Below the pieces are notes generated by a model that made no database searches, was not told the origin of the DNA, and saw nothing but the letters and a program-made list of their open reading frames with translations. From an uncultured Acetatifactor sp. (GTDB lineage: Bacteria > Bacillota > Clostridia > Lachnospirales > Lachnospiraceae), in contig CAKSAM010000012.1 of NCBI GenBank assembly GCA_934436245.1, positions 1 through 64,000 of the forward strand: a stretch of DNA of 64,000 nucleotides. The letters run 5' to 3'. Position 1 is the first letter of the stretch, and each line of letters begins with the position of its first letter. The translations under genes and the position numbers were made by a program. Below are positions 17,101-25,645 of this stretch, in pieces.

Positions 17101-18712
17101 TCATTATGTGGATTTTGACAGCGAGGAAGTAAAGTCCTATGCCGGTAAAGCGGGAATCGATATGCCGGACAAGGTATGTCCGGTGTGCGGAGAGAAGCTT
17201 CATAAGGACGGATTTGATATTCCTTTCGAGACCTTCCTGGGATTTAAAGGAGACAAGGAGCCGGATATCGATCTGAACTTCTCCGGTGAGTACCAGTCCA
17301 AGGCTCATAAATATACCGAGGTTATCTTCGGTGCAGGGCAGACCTTCCGTGCCGGAACCATTGCGACCCTGGCGGACAAGACTGCTTTCGGTTACGTGAA
17401 GAATTATTTTGAAGAACGTGGCATTCATAAGCGGACCAGCGAGATCGACCGTATCGCTTCGGGCTGCACCGGCGTCAGAAGAAGTACCGGTCAGCATCCC
17501 GGCGGAATTGTCGTGCTGCCGCTGGGACAGGATATCAACTCCTTTACTCCGGTACAGCATCCTGCCAACGATATGACCACGGATACCATAACCACACACT
17601 TTGATTACCATTCCATCGATCACAATCTGCTGAAGCTGGATATTCTGGGACACGATGATCCTACCATGATCCGTATGCTGCAGGATCTGACGGGAAGAGA
17701 CCCATTGACGATCCCTTTGGACGGGCAGGATGTCATGAGCCTGTTCCAGAACACGGATGCCCTGGGCATCACTCCGGAGCAGATCGGTGGAACGAAGCTG
17801 GGAGCACTTGGCATTCCGGAGTTCGGTACGGATTTCGCCATGCAGATGGTTATCGATGCCAAGCCAAAGGCGTTTTCGGATCTGGTGCGTATCTCCGGAC
17901 TATCCCACGGTACCAACGTATGGCTGGGGAATGCACAGGATCTGATCATGAGCGGTGTGGCAACGATTTCTACGGCCATCTGTACCCGTGACGATATCAT
18001 GCTGTATCTGATCCAGATGGGGGTGGAATCAGAGAAATCCTTCAAAATCATGGAAGCAGTACGTAAGGGAATGGTGGCCAAGGGGAAATGCGCCATGTGG
18101 GAAGAGTGGAAGGAAGATATGCTGGCACATAATGTACCCCAGTGGTATATTGAATCCTGTCAGAAGATCGAGTACATGTTCCCGAAAGCCCATGCGGCGG
18201 CGTACGTCATGATGGCATGGCGTATCGCATATTGTAAGATTCATTATCCGTTAGCTTATTACGGAGCGTTTTTCAGTATCCGTGCCAAGGCATTTTCTTA
18301 TGAGATCATGTGTCAGGGACAGAAGCATCTCGAAAGTATTATGGCGGATTACAAGAAACGACAGGATACCTTATCTAATAAGGAAAAAGATGCCATGGGC
18401 GATATGCGTATCGTGCAGGAGATGTATGCGAGAGGCTTTGAATTCGAACCTATTGACATCTTCCGTGCCCAGTCCAGATCCTTCCAGATCGTGGACGGGA
18501 AATTGATGCCTTCCTTAAACAGCATCGACGGACTTGGAGAGAAGGCAGCGGATGCTATTGTGGAAGCTGCCAAGGATGGTCCCTTCTTATCAAAAGATGA
18601 TTTCCGCCAGAGAACCAAAGTATCCAAGACCATCATTGATCTGATGGATTCCCTGGGCTTATTGGGAGATCTTCCGGAGTCGAACCAGATCAGCATATTT
18701 GACCTGGTGTAA
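14111..18712 (+). CDS. polC: DNA polymerase III alpha subunit, PolC type
   Basis: PolC is the main replicative polymerase of low-GC Gram-positives. Domains seen in 1533 aa: an N-terminal region (1-190); a Gly/Lys/Phe-rich low-complexity linker (about 190-280); an OB fold (about 285-395); the PHP domain starting at LHCHTKMSDMDG (about 400), split by the proofreading exonuclease with FDIETTG (about 505-512); the four-Cys zinc region (CSKCHY..CPVCG, about 995-1025); the catalytic Asp motif DIDLNFSG; and a C-terminal HhH/duplex-binding part. Length is close to the 1430-1470 of Bacillus plus the linker. It is cotranscribed with ispG. Confidence 0.97.
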   Translation: MSKPFFEVFPALQLNADIRDLMGQTEVERVSATKRRDFLRVYLKSTRLIQKEAIWTTEQEIKKQLFPNANLTVKIYEKFELSSQYNPEKLMDIYKESILEEFREYSHIQYNALKTAKMEYPSENELLLTMEDTVLNRSMEGEILQILEKILVERCGFSLKIHADYVEKETGRFQEEEELKIRQQVDAIYSRVKGRKGNDNENAAPEAQENGAALTEGQKQAAETSEKPKTETAGGTTRSFQGGSRGEFKRGDFKKGEFRKGGSFEKGALKRSDNPDVIYGRDFEDEAMKIEELIGEMGEVTIRGKVLSVETRDIKNEKTIIIFNMSDFTDTMTIKMFVRTEQVKEVTGDIKAGAFLKVKGICMMDKFDHELAIGSIAGIKKIPDFTNTRMDTSARKRVELHCHTKMSDMDGVSEAKDIVKRAYKWGHRAIAITDHGVVQSFTDANHVWDDLWKAEKGKRKEAGDETPDKQDFFKIIYGVEAYLVDDLKEIVTNDKGQGLHEDYVVFDIETTGFSPVNNRIIEIGAVKVSGGEIVDRFSTFVNPDVPIPFEIEKLTSIRDEDVMGSPMIDVILPQFLQFCEGCIMVAHNASFDMSFIMENCRRLGYPQEFTYVDTVGISRVLLKNQSKHTLDAVAKTLGISLENHHRAVDDAECTAHIFVKFIKMLEEQEIHNLTEVNALGATSVDAVKKMPSYHAIILAKNDLGRINLYRLVSQSHLTYFNKHPRIPKSLVMKYREGLILGSACEAGELYRALLDGQSDAQIARLVKFYDYLEIQPCGNNKFMIASEKIRTVNSIEDIQNINRKIVSLGEQFHKPVVATCDVHFLDPEDEVYRRIIMAGRGFDDADDQAPLYLHTTEEMLEEFSYLGSDKAEEIVITNTNMIADMIETIAPVRPDKCPPVIPDSDKTLTEICYNRAHEIYGPDLPKIVEARLEKELNSIIKNGFAVMYIIAQKLVWKSVEDGYLVGSRGSVGSSFVATMAGITEVNPLSPHYYCSKCHYVDFDSEEVKSYAGKAGIDMPDKVCPVCGEKLHKDGFDIPFETFLGFKGDKEPDIDLNFSGEYQSKAHKYTEVIFGAGQTFRAGTIATLADKTAFGYVKNYFEERGIHKRTSEIDRIASGCTGVRRSTGQHPGGIVVLPLGQDINSFTPVQHPANDMTTDTITTHFDYHSIDHNLLKLDILGHDDPTMIRMLQDLTGRDPLTIPLDGQDVMSLFQNTDALGITPEQIGGTKLGALGIPEFGTDFAMQMVIDAKPKAFSDLVRISGLSHGTNVWLGNAQDLIMSGVATISTAICTRDDIMLYLIQMGVESEKSFKIMEAVRKGMVAKGKCAMWEEWKEDMLAHNVPQWYIESCQKIEYMFPKAHAAAYVMMAWRIAYCKIHYPLAYYGAFFSIRAKAFSYEIMCQGQKHLESIMADYKKRQDTLSNKEKDAMGDMRIVQEMYARGFEFEPIDIFRAQSRSFQIVDGKLMPSLNSIDGLGEKAADAIVEAAKDGPFLSKDDFRQRTKVSKTIIDLMDSLGLLGDLPESNQISIFDLV

Positions 18713-18881
18713 CAGCTCAGCCATACCATGTGGGAATCGCTGCGTGGACGCTTGCGTACAAAGCTGCGCATTTGACATGGTATGAGCGGAGCGCCCAGGT
18801 CAATGAAATAAAAGGTGAGCCGCCCCTGGCGGCGCCGGCTGCGCAGCAGACGCTTTTATGAATTGGCCGTGGGCTGAGCTG
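18713..18881. other. Structured inverted-repeat element downstream of polC
   Basis: CAGCTCAGCC (18713-18722) pairs with GGCTGAGCTG (18872-18881). Immediately inside, ATACCATGT (18723-18731) pairs with ACATGGTAT (18775-18783). A GC-rich stretch (18820-18852) can form further stems. It starts right after the polC stop. The general plan resembles the 704-881 element, but I see no clear sequence identity. It could be a repeat element or a structured 3' UTR acting as an RNA stabiliser or terminator. No ORF was seen. Confidence 0.5.
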
Positions 18882-18946
18882 TAGTCCGGCCAGCCTCTTT
18901 TATGAATGGCCCGGAGGGAAGAGCTGGTCTAAAAATTTTTAAAAAA

Positions 18947-18991
18947 AGTACTTGCATTTTTTCGACAACTCGATTATACTATGCAAGTACT
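18947..18991 (+). promoter_or_regulatory. Promoter of the first tRNA-Glu gene, spanned by an 11-bp inverted repeat
   Basis: TTGCAT (18952-18957), a 17-bp spacer and TATACT (18975-18980). AGTACTTGCAT (18947-18957) is the exact complement of ATGCAAGTACT (18981-18991). One arm therefore covers the -35 box and the other lies just after the -10 box, at the predicted start site. Confidence 0.7.
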
Positions 18992-18999
18992 GCTTTTGT

Positions 19000-19071
19000 G
19001 GCTGATTGGTCAAGCGGTTAAGACGTCGCCCTCTCACGGCGAAAACAGGGGTTCGATTCCCCTATCAGCTG
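19000..19071 (+). tRNA. tRNA-Glu (anticodon CTC), copy 1
   Basis: A 72-nt cloverleaf: acceptor GGCTGAT/ATCAGCT with a G1-U72 wobble, D arm with AAGCGGTTAA, anticodon stem TCGCC/GGCGA with loop CTCTCAC (anticodon CTC, reads GAG), T arm AGGGG-TTCGATT-CCCCT and discriminator G. CCA is not encoded. Confidence 0.95.
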
Positions 19072-19107
19072 CTCTTTAAAAAATTGTAGAAATTTTTCAA
19101 AAAACAC

Positions 19108-19136
19108 TTGCAATTTTTTAAAGAATATAATATACT
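19108..19136 (+). promoter_or_regulatory. Promoter of the second tRNA-Glu gene
   Basis: TTGCAA (19108-19113), a 17-bp spacer and TATACT (19131-19136). It shares an ACTTGCA core and an AT-rich upstream tract with the first tRNA promoter, suggesting the whole promoter-plus-gene unit was duplicated. The flanking inverted repeat of copy 1 is missing here. Confidence 0.7.
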
Positions 19137-19160
19137 GAACAAAGTTCGAAAGTAACTTAT

Positions 19161-19232
19161 GGCTGATTGGTCAAGCGGTTAAGACGTCGCCCTCTCACGG
19201 CGAAAACAGGGGTTCGATTCCCCTATCAGCTG
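19161..19232 (+). tRNA. tRNA-Glu (anticodon CTC), copy 2
   Basis: Identical over all 72 nt to the gene at 19000-19071, including the G1-U72 wobble and the loop CTCTCAC. CCA is not encoded. Confidence 0.95.
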
Positions 19233-19330
19233 CTTATTCTTTAATAGAATAGCCCAACCCTGAAAAGTGTCGAAAAGCAGAAGTGATTGCTTTTTGGCTC
19301 TTTTTTATTGCAAATTTCGGGACATGCTGA

Positions 19331-19371
19331 TAGGAATGGCGAAAAAATCTTCTTGCCATTCCTATTTTTTT
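19331..19371 (+). terminator. Intrinsic terminator after the tRNA pair
   Basis: TAGGAATGGC (19331-19340) pairs perfectly with GCCATTCCTA (19355-19364), followed by TTTTTTT. It separates the tRNA genes from topA. Confidence 0.88.
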
Positions 19372-19473
19372 GTTGTATAGTGATTCACGATTACTCGAAG
19401 CAGGGGGAAATACGGCAAAGAGGCGGGAACCGAAAGCCGCATATTCGCTAATCACGGATGGATGGGAGTATAT

Positions 19474-21549
19474 ATGGCAAAATATTTAGTAATTGTAGAG
19501 TCACCGGCCAAGGTGAAGACGATCAAAAAATTTTTGGGCGCAAATTATGAGGTTATGGCCAGCCAAGGGCATGTGAGGGATCTGCCCAAGAGTCAGCTGG
19601 GAATTGACGTGGAACACGACTATGAACCGAAATATATCACAATCCGGGGAAAGGGAGATCTGCTGGCAGCTTTGCGCAAAGAAGTGAAGAAAGCAGAGAA
19701 AATCTATCTTGCAACCGACCCGGACCGTGAAGGAGAGGCAATTTCCTGGCATTTATACTATGCTTTGAAACTGCAGGATAAAAAAGTATATCGTATCACT
19801 TTCAATGAGATTACCAAAAGTGCGGTGAAGGAATCCTTGAAGCATGCCAGAGAGATCGACATGAATCTGGTAGATGCCCAGCAGGCCAGACGTGTTCTGG
19901 ATCGCATAGTGGGTTATCGTATTTCACCGATTTTGTGGGCAAAGATCAAGAGAGGCTTAAGTGCCGGCCGTGTGCAGTCTGTGGCTCTTCGGATCATTTG
20001 TGACAGAGAGGATGAGATCAATGCATTTATTCCGGAGGAATACTGGTCTCTGGATGTGAATCTGAAAGTAAAGGGTGAGAAAAAGCCTATCTGTGCAAAA
20101 TACTACGGTACCACTGAGAAAAAACAGGGTATCAGCAGTAAAGAGCAGGCAGATGGCATTATGGGATCTTTAAAGGATGCAAAATATGAGGTGAAGGAAG
20201 TCCACCATGGAGAGCGGACAAAAAAGGCCCCCCTTCCGTTTACAACATCCACTTTACAACAGGAGGCCAGTAAGGTGTTGAACTTTTCCACGCAGAAGAC
20301 AATGCGTCTGGCGCAGCAGTTATACGAAGGCGTGGATATCAAAGGGGAAGGCACGGTTGGCCTGATCACTTACCTGCGTACTGATTCCACCCGTGTATCG
20401 GAAGAAGCGGAAGCGCAGGCAGCGGATTTTATTGATGCACACTACGGTGAAGAATATAAGACAGCTGCAGGCACGGAGAAAAAGAACAGTCAGAAAATTC
20501 AGGATGCCCATGAAGCCATCCGTCCTACAGATTTGAACCGTATACCGGTTGAGATCAAGGATCAGTTACCCAGAGATCTGTTCCGGCTGTATCAGTTGAT
20601 CTGGAAGCGGTTTGTAGCAAGCCGGATGAGTGCGGCACAGTATGACACGACATCGGTAAAGATTCAGGCAAAGGATCAGATTTTTACTCTGGCAGCTTCC
20701 AGAATGCGTTTTGATGGTTTTATGAGTGTCTACACGCAGGAAGATGATAAGGAAGAAGAAAATGTACTGGGTGGAAATCTGGACGAGAACAGTATATTGG
20801 AATTCGCAAGCTTTGATCCGAAACAGCATTTTACGCAGCCTCCCGCACACTATACTGAGGCGAGCCTGGTACGTGCACTGGAGGAACTGGGAATCGGACG
20901 TCCCAGTACTTATGCACCGACCATTACCACGATCCTTGCCAGAAGATACATTGTCAAGGAAAATCGTAATCTGTATGTTACAGAACTTGGCGAAGTAGTC
21001 AATAATATGATGAAAGAAGCATTCCCGGCGATCGTGGATGTAAACTTTACTGCAAATATGGAGACTCTTCTGGATGGTGTGGAAGAAGGCACTGTGAAGT
21101 GGAAGACCATTGTAGAAAATTTCTATCCGGATCTGGACGAGGCAGTGAAAAATGCCGAAAAAGATTTGAAAGAAGTAACGATTGCGGACGAGGAATCCGA
21201 TGAAATCTGTGAGCTTTGTGGCAGGCGTATGGTAATCAAATACGGTCCACATGGCAGATTCCTGGCGTGCCCCGGTTTCCCGGAGTGTCGCAATACCAAG
21301 CCTTATTTTGAAAAGATCGGTGTAGCCTGCCCGAAGTGCGGCAAGGATATTGTCATGAAAAAGACCAAAAAGGGCAGAAAGTATTATGGCTGTATTGACA
21401 ATCCGGAATGTGATTTTATGGTATGGCAGAAGCCTTCGGGAGAAAAATGTCCCCACTGTGGGAAATTATTGCTGGAAAAAGGTAATAAACTGGTCTGCAT
21501 GGATGAACAGTGCGGCTATGTAAAAAATAAACCGACGGAAGAAAGATAG
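19474..21549 (+). CDS. topA: DNA topoisomerase I
   Basis: This type IA enzyme relaxes negative supercoils. The 692-aa product opens with AKYLVIVESPAKVKTI (Toprim domain), has the acidic DPDREGEAISWHL motif and the catalytic Tyr at residue 300 in LITYLRTDSTRVS. It ends in three C4 zinc ribbons (CELCGRR.., CPKCGKD.., CPHCGKL..). I start at ATG 19474, 5-6 nt after GGGAG; the in-frame ATG at 19462 overlaps that ribosome binding site. Genes such as trmFO, xerC and hslVU that sit between topA and codY in Bacillus are absent here. Confidence 0.97.
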   Translation: MAKYLVIVESPAKVKTIKKFLGANYEVMASQGHVRDLPKSQLGIDVEHDYEPKYITIRGKGDLLAALRKEVKKAEKIYLATDPDREGEAISWHLYYALKLQDKKVYRITFNEITKSAVKESLKHAREIDMNLVDAQQARRVLDRIVGYRISPILWAKIKRGLSAGRVQSVALRIICDREDEINAFIPEEYWSLDVNLKVKGEKKPICAKYYGTTEKKQGISSKEQADGIMGSLKDAKYEVKEVHHGERTKKAPLPFTTSTLQQEASKVLNFSTQKTMRLAQQLYEGVDIKGEGTVGLITYLRTDSTRVSEEAEAQAADFIDAHYGEEYKTAAGTEKKNSQKIQDAHEAIRPTDLNRIPVEIKDQLPRDLFRLYQLIWKRFVASRMSAAQYDTTSVKIQAKDQIFTLAASRMRFDGFMSVYTQEDDKEEENVLGGNLDENSILEFASFDPKQHFTQPPAHYTEASLVRALEELGIGRPSTYAPTITTILARRYIVKENRNLYVTELGEVVNNMMKEAFPAIVDVNFTANMETLLDGVEEGTVKWKTIVENFYPDLDEAVKNAEKDLKEVTIADEESDEICELCGRRMVIKYGPHGRFLACPGFPECRNTKPYFEKIGVACPKCGKDIVMKKTKKGRKYYGCIDNPECDFMVWQKPSGEKCPHCGKLLLEKGNKLVCMDEQCGYVKNKPTEER

Positions 21550-21594
21550 TTTTCCATACTGTCAGAATTTTCTCATAAATTAGCGCTATTTCCA

Positions 21595-21623
21595 TTGTAA
21601 TCTGAATTCACATGTGCTACAAT
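21595..21623 (+). promoter_or_regulatory. Sigma-A promoter of codY
   Basis: TTGTAA (21595-21600), a 17-bp spacer and TACAAT (21618-21623), 52 bp before the codY start. Confidence 0.6.
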
Positions 21624-21674
21624 GTGCATAACATCTGGTGGTTTTGTAGTATGTGTGTAAACGGAGGAAGATAG

Positions 21675-22463
21675 ATGAGCAGCGTACAATTGTTGGACAA
21701 GACACGTAAAATAGGGAAACTGTTACACAACAACAATTCCAGCAAAGTGGTATTCAGCGATATCTGCAAGGTGATGCGGGAAATCCTGAATTCCAATGTA
21801 TTGGTGATCAGCAGAAAGGGAAAAGTCCTTGGAGTGGGAAAGTCCGATGGAATTGAGCCCATTACAGAGCTTTTGGATGACAAAATCGGTGGATTTATCG
21901 ATCCTATGCTGAATGAGAGGTTGTTGGGAGTATTATCAACGAAGGAAAATGTCAATCTGGAGACACTTGGCTTTGAAAATATTGATACCAGAAAATTCCA
22001 GGCAATCATTACGCCAATAGAGATTGCTGGAGAGAGACTGGGAACGCTCTTTATTTATAAATGCAATGAGCAGTATGATATTGATGATATCATTCTCTGT
22101 GAATACGGGACGACGGTCGTGGGACTGGAAATGTTGCGTGCGGTGAATGAGGAAAGTGCAGAGGAAAGCCGTAAGGTTGCAGTTGTGAAGTCAGCGGTCA
22201 GTACGTTGTCCTTCTCGGAGATGGAGGCCATCACACACATTTTTGATGAACTCAACGGCATGGAAGGCATTCTGGTGGCAAGTAAGATTGCTGACAGAGT
22301 CGGGATTACGAGATCTGTGATAGTCAATGCACTCAGAAAGTTTGAAAGTGCCGGCGTGATTGAATCCAGATCTTCAGGGATGAAGGGAACTTATATTAAA
22401 GTCCTGAATGATGCCGTATTTGATGAAATTGAAGAATTGAAGCGTCAGAATGGCAGTAATTGA
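21675..22463 (+). CDS. codY: Global transcriptional regulator CodY
   Basis: CodY represses starvation, motility and sporulation-related genes when branched-chain amino acids and GTP are plentiful. The 262-aa protein matches the family length. Its N-terminal GAF effector domain starts LLDKTRKIGKLLHNN; the C-terminal winged helix-turn-helix includes ASKIADRVGITRSVIVNALRKFE (a family hallmark) near residues 205-230. SD GGAGG lies upstream of the ATG. It is followed by its own terminator and then by flgB, the same codY-flgB adjacency as in Bacillus. Confidence 0.97.
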   Translation: MSSVQLLDKTRKIGKLLHNNNSSKVVFSDICKVMREILNSNVLVISRKGKVLGVGKSDGIEPITELLDDKIGGFIDPMLNERLLGVLSTKENVNLETLGFENIDTRKFQAIITPIEIAGERLGTLFIYKCNEQYDIDDIILCEYGTTVVGLEMLRAVNEESAEESRKVAVVKSAVSTLSFSEMEAITHIFDELNGMEGILVASKIADRVGITRSVIVNALRKFESAGVIESRSSGMKGTYIKVLNDAVFDEIEELKRQNGSN

Positions 22464-22497
22464 GGAAAAATAGGAGAAATAGGAAATATTTAGGAAG

Positions 22498-22531
22498 AAG
22501 AGACTATTGCGGAAAATAGTCTCTTTTCTTT
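22498..22531 (+). terminator. Intrinsic terminator of codY
   Basis: GAGACTATT (22500-22508) pairs with AATAGTCTC (22515-22523), then TTTTCTTT. Confidence 0.88.
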
Positions 22532-22562
22532 ATATTTATTTATGAGTGAGTTTATTTTACTA

Positions 22563-22590
22563 TTGTGTTTTTGTCGAAATACTTTATAAT
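22563..22590 (+). promoter_or_regulatory. Putative sigma-A promoter of the flagellar operon
   Basis: TTGTGT (22563-22568), a 16-bp spacer and a perfect TATAAT (22585-22590), 80 bp before flgB. The -35 box is weak. It would drive the first genes of the fla/che block. Confidence 0.55.
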
Positions 22591-22670
22591 AGAGTAGAAT
22601 AGGTATATGGTAGAAGCAGTTTCTATGCAAATGAACTGATATGACGAAAAACTGCGGAATGTGAGGTAGT

Positions 22671-23060
22671 ATGATACAGACAAATGCATTTGATTATATC
22701 AATGTTCTGGATCGCGCAGCGGATGCCGCCTGGCAGCGTAACGAGGCCATTTCCAATAACATTGCCAATGTGGATACGCCGGGCTATAAGAGACAGGATG
22801 TGGCCTTTGAGTCGGTACTGCAGCAGGCACTGGGCAGCAACAGATATGAGTCCATGGACGATAAGGTGGCTAATGTAAATCTGGGCAGATTGAGAGGCAG
22901 AGCCTATGTGGATTATGCCAATTATTCCTACCGTCTGGACGGCAATAATGTGGACATTGAAAACGAAAATGTAATGCTGGCAGAGAACCAGTTGAAATAT
23001 CAGGGACTGATCAGCAGCATTAATCAGGAATTTACCAATTTAAAGACTGTGATGAAGTGA
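22671..23060 (+). CDS. flgB: Flagellar basal-body rod protein FlgB
   Basis: Proximal rod subunit. 129 aa, with the rod/hook family N-terminal motif ISNNIANVDTPGYK (about residues 27-40) and an amphipathic C-terminal helix. SD GAGGT lies 5-6 nt before the ATG. It is the first gene of the flagellar block, followed by flgC with the stop and the next ribosome binding site overlapping (GTGAGGA). Confidence 0.95.
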   Translation: MIQTNAFDYINVLDRAADAAWQRNEAISNNIANVDTPGYKRQDVAFESVLQQALGSNRYESMDDKVANVNLGRLRGRAYVDYANYSYRLDGNNVDIENENVMLAENQLKYQGLISSINQEFTNLKTVMK

Positions 23061-23071
23061 GGAATCAGCGT

Positions 23072-23515
23072 ATGAGTATGTTTTCAGCATTTGATGTTAC
23101 AGCATCAGGACTGACTGCGCAGAGGCTGCGTATGGATGTGATCTCAGAAAACGTTGCCAATGCAAATACTACAAGAACCGAGGACGGTACTCCCTATCGT
23201 CGTAAGATCGTTACCTTTCAGGAGAAGAATCCGCAACAGACTTTCAGCCAGGTGCTGCATGATGTGAGCAGCGGATATTCCGGCAGTGGGGTAAAGGTAA
23301 GCCAGATTTTTGAAGATACCACGACAGAGATGAATATGGTATATGATCCGTCCCATCCGGATGCAGATGAGAACGGATATGTTACTTATCCCAATGTGAA
23401 TATTGTACAGGAGATGACGGATCTGATCGATGCCAGCAGATCCTATGAAGCAAATTCCACAGCGTTCGGTGCCAGCAAGTCCATGGCATTAAAGGGATTG
23501 GAGATCGGTCAGTAA
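23072..23515 (+). CDS. flgC: Flagellar basal-body rod protein FlgC
   Basis: Proximal rod subunit. 147 aa, with the FlgC signature SAFDVTASGLTAQRLRMDVISENVANANTT at the N-terminus (quoted here only as the segment 23078-23167) and YEANSTAFGASKSM near the C-terminus. ATG 23072 is chosen because GAGGA lies 8 nt upstream; a GTG at 23057 is in frame but precedes that site. Confidence 0.95.
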   Translation: MSMFSAFDVTASGLTAQRLRMDVISENVANANTTRTEDGTPYRRKIVTFQEKNPQQTFSQVLHDVSSGYSGSGVKVSQIFEDTTTEMNMVYDPSHPDADENGYVTYPNVNIVQEMTDLIDASRSYEANSTAFGASKSMALKGLEIGQ

Positions 23516-23589
23516 TCTGGTGGATCTCTGTTACCGGTTTTCATATAATGGAGCCGGAATACATGTAAGGAAGGACATGGTTTACGAAT

Positions 23590-23925
23590 ATGGATATTTC
23601 TGCAATTACAGCTTTGAACAGTGTAAATGGCACTGCCACAGTGTCTCCCACTTCCCTGACAGGGATGCTGGCGGAGAAAGATAAAAAGGCAGAGGGCACG
23701 ATGTTCGAAGCTTTTCTGAATACAGCAATTGATAATGTGAAGACCACCAACAGCTATCTCTCGGATGCTGAAAATGAAAAGATCAGATTTGCACTGGGTG
23801 AAACGGATAACACCCATGATCTTACCATTGCCATGGAAAAGGCTTCTACTGCATTACAATATACAGTAGCCATCCGTGACAAGGTGATGGAAGCATATAA
23901 GGAACTGATGCAGATCCAGATCTGA
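23590..23925 (+). CDS. fliE: Flagellar hook-basal body protein FliE
   Basis: FliE links the MS ring to the rod. 111 aa, mostly helical. The C-terminal half has the family pattern (FEAFLNTAIDNVKTTNSYLSDAE, about residues 37-60, then HDLTIAMEKAS and VRDK-like VAIRDKVMEAYKELMQIQI). The SD AAGGAAGGA is about 13 nt upstream, a rather long spacing. It lies between flgC and fliF as in most Firmicutes. Confidence 0.93.
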   Translation: MDISAITALNSVNGTATVSPTSLTGMLAEKDKKAEGTMFEAFLNTAIDNVKTTNSYLSDAENEKIRFALGETDNTHDLTIAMEKASTALQYTVAIRDKVMEAYKELMQIQI

Positions 23926-23987
23926 TCAGGCCGATCTTTATTTAAACGAGTTTCCCATTGCTCGTGATACAAGAGGAGAGAGCTGCA

Positions 23988-25592
23988 ATGGCAGACAAAT
24001 TAAAAGAAATACCTGCAAAAATACTGGAATGGTGGAATAAATTCACCACAAGACAGAAAAGTATTATCATCGGGGCTGTAGCTGTTGTGATTTTTGCATT
24101 TGCAATCATCATGTATGTTATGACCAAGCCACAGTACATACGGTTGATCAGTTGTGAAACAACAGCACAGGCATCAGAGATTATAGATACGCTGGATAGT
24201 GCCGGCATCTCACACAGAGAATCTAACGATGGATTGAAAATTGATGTGGAGAGCAGCCAGCAGAGTGCAGCAAATCTGGCTTTGGGGTCTGCCGGGTATG
24301 TTCCTGATGCACTGGATCTGAATGACTACCTGGGCAGCAGCATGTCCACCACTGCTACTGACAAGGAAAGACTTTATAATTCCTATCTGGAAAAATACAT
24401 TACACAGACCATTGAGGCACAGAGTGCGGTGAAATCTGCAAAAGTACATCTGAGCTTTCCAAAGGATAATGGAACACTGGCAGCACAGAATGAGGAGGCT
24501 TCCGCATTTATCCAATTGGAACTGGATGGTACTTTTACCTCCGCCAATGCCGCAGCACTGGCAAAGTGTGTGGCTACCTGGCTTAGGAATGATACGACAG
24601 CTAACATCACTATTATGGATACAGATTCCAATCTGTTGTTTGCCGGTGGCGATGATTATACATCCGCAGGCATTGCCAATTCCATGCAGGAATTACAGAA
24701 CCAGGCGGAATCCATGATTGCCAATCAGGTAAAGAAAGTATTATTGGGAACCAAGCAATATAATGATGCAGCGGTTACCAGCCACCTGAATATGGATTTT
24801 TCTGATTATAAGGAGACAGTAAAAGAGTATTATGCAAACTCCGGCAGAGATGAAGGTATGCTTTCCCATGAGGAGACTTATGAGAGCGAGAATACCAATG
24901 ACGGCGGCGGTGTGCCGGGAACGACTTCCAATGGGGAGAGCGGAAATACTACCTATGTATCACCGGACAGCAATAACAGTTCCTCATCTACTTCCGAGAC
25001 CAGCAGAGATTATCTGCCCAATGAGTCTATTAAGGATACTGTGACACCGGCAGGAGGAATCAATTATACCAACTCCTCCATATCCATCGCTGCAATTACC
25101 TATAAAGAGATTCATTATGAGGATGTGAAGCGACAGGGTCTTCTGGATGGCACTACCTGGGATGAATACAAATCCCAGAACAGTGCGGACACCAAGATTG
25201 ATGTCGATCAGGATATGTACAGCCTGGTGGCAAATGCTACCGGTATCAGCGAAAGCAACATTACGATCATAGCGTACGAAAGCCCTATCTTTTACGATAA
25301 GGAAAGCAGTCCTGTAACTACACAGAATGTACTGAGTGTGATCATGCTAGTGCTGATTCTGGGACTGCTGATATTCGTAGTACTGCACAGCATGCGTACC
25401 AGACAGGCAGTACAGCAGGAGGAAGAAGTGTCTGTGGAAAATATGCTGCAGTCTACTCCTGAATCGGAGCTGGAAGACATTGATGTGGAATCCAAGTCAG
25501 AGACACGCAAGATGATTGAAAAATTCGTAGATGAAAATCCTGAGTCTGCAGCAGCGCTGCTGCGTAACTGGCTGAATGAGGACTGGAATTAA
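23988..25592 (+). CDS. fliF: Flagellar MS-ring protein FliF
   Basis: FliF forms the membrane ring that seeds basal-body assembly and contacts FliG. The 534-aa protein has a first membrane helix (about residues 23-43), ring-building motifs in the periplasmic part, a long Ser/Thr/Asn/Gly-rich insertion (about 300-350), a second membrane helix (about 445-465) and a cytoplasmic FliG-binding tail ending LLRNWLNEDWN. I start at ATG 23988, 9 nt after AGGAG, rather than at 23958. Confidence 0.95.
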   Translation: MADKLKEIPAKILEWWNKFTTRQKSIIIGAVAVVIFAFAIIMYVMTKPQYIRLISCETTAQASEIIDTLDSAGISHRESNDGLKIDVESSQQSAANLALGSAGYVPDALDLNDYLGSSMSTTATDKERLYNSYLEKYITQTIEAQSAVKSAKVHLSFPKDNGTLAAQNEEASAFIQLELDGTFTSANAAALAKCVATWLRNDTTANITIMDTDSNLLFAGGDDYTSAGIANSMQELQNQAESMIANQVKKVLLGTKQYNDAAVTSHLNMDFSDYKETVKEYYANSGRDEGMLSHEETYESENTNDGGGVPGTTSNGESGNTTYVSPDSNNSSSSTSETSRDYLPNESIKDTVTPAGGINYTNSSISIAAITYKEIHYEDVKRQGLLDGTTWDEYKSQNSADTKIDVDQDMYSLVANATGISESNITIIAYESPIFYDKESSPVTTQNVLSVIMLVLILGLLIFVVLHSMRTRQAVQQEEEVSVENMLQSTPESELEDIDVESKSETRKMIEKFVDENPESAAALLRNWLNEDWN

Positions 25593-25645
25593 GAAATATG
25601 CGCCTTGACGGTAAGATAAAGCAATAAAGGCGGATCGGAGCAAAT

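Noticed and set aside
20566..21456. 296-aa - strand ORF opposite topA
   Set aside because: Shadow of the conserved topA zinc-ribbon region; no start signal.
21566..21579. CodY box upstream of codY (AATTTTCTCATAAA)
   Set aside because: Three mismatches to AATTTTCWGAAAAT in an AT-rich region; not strong enough to claim autoregulation.
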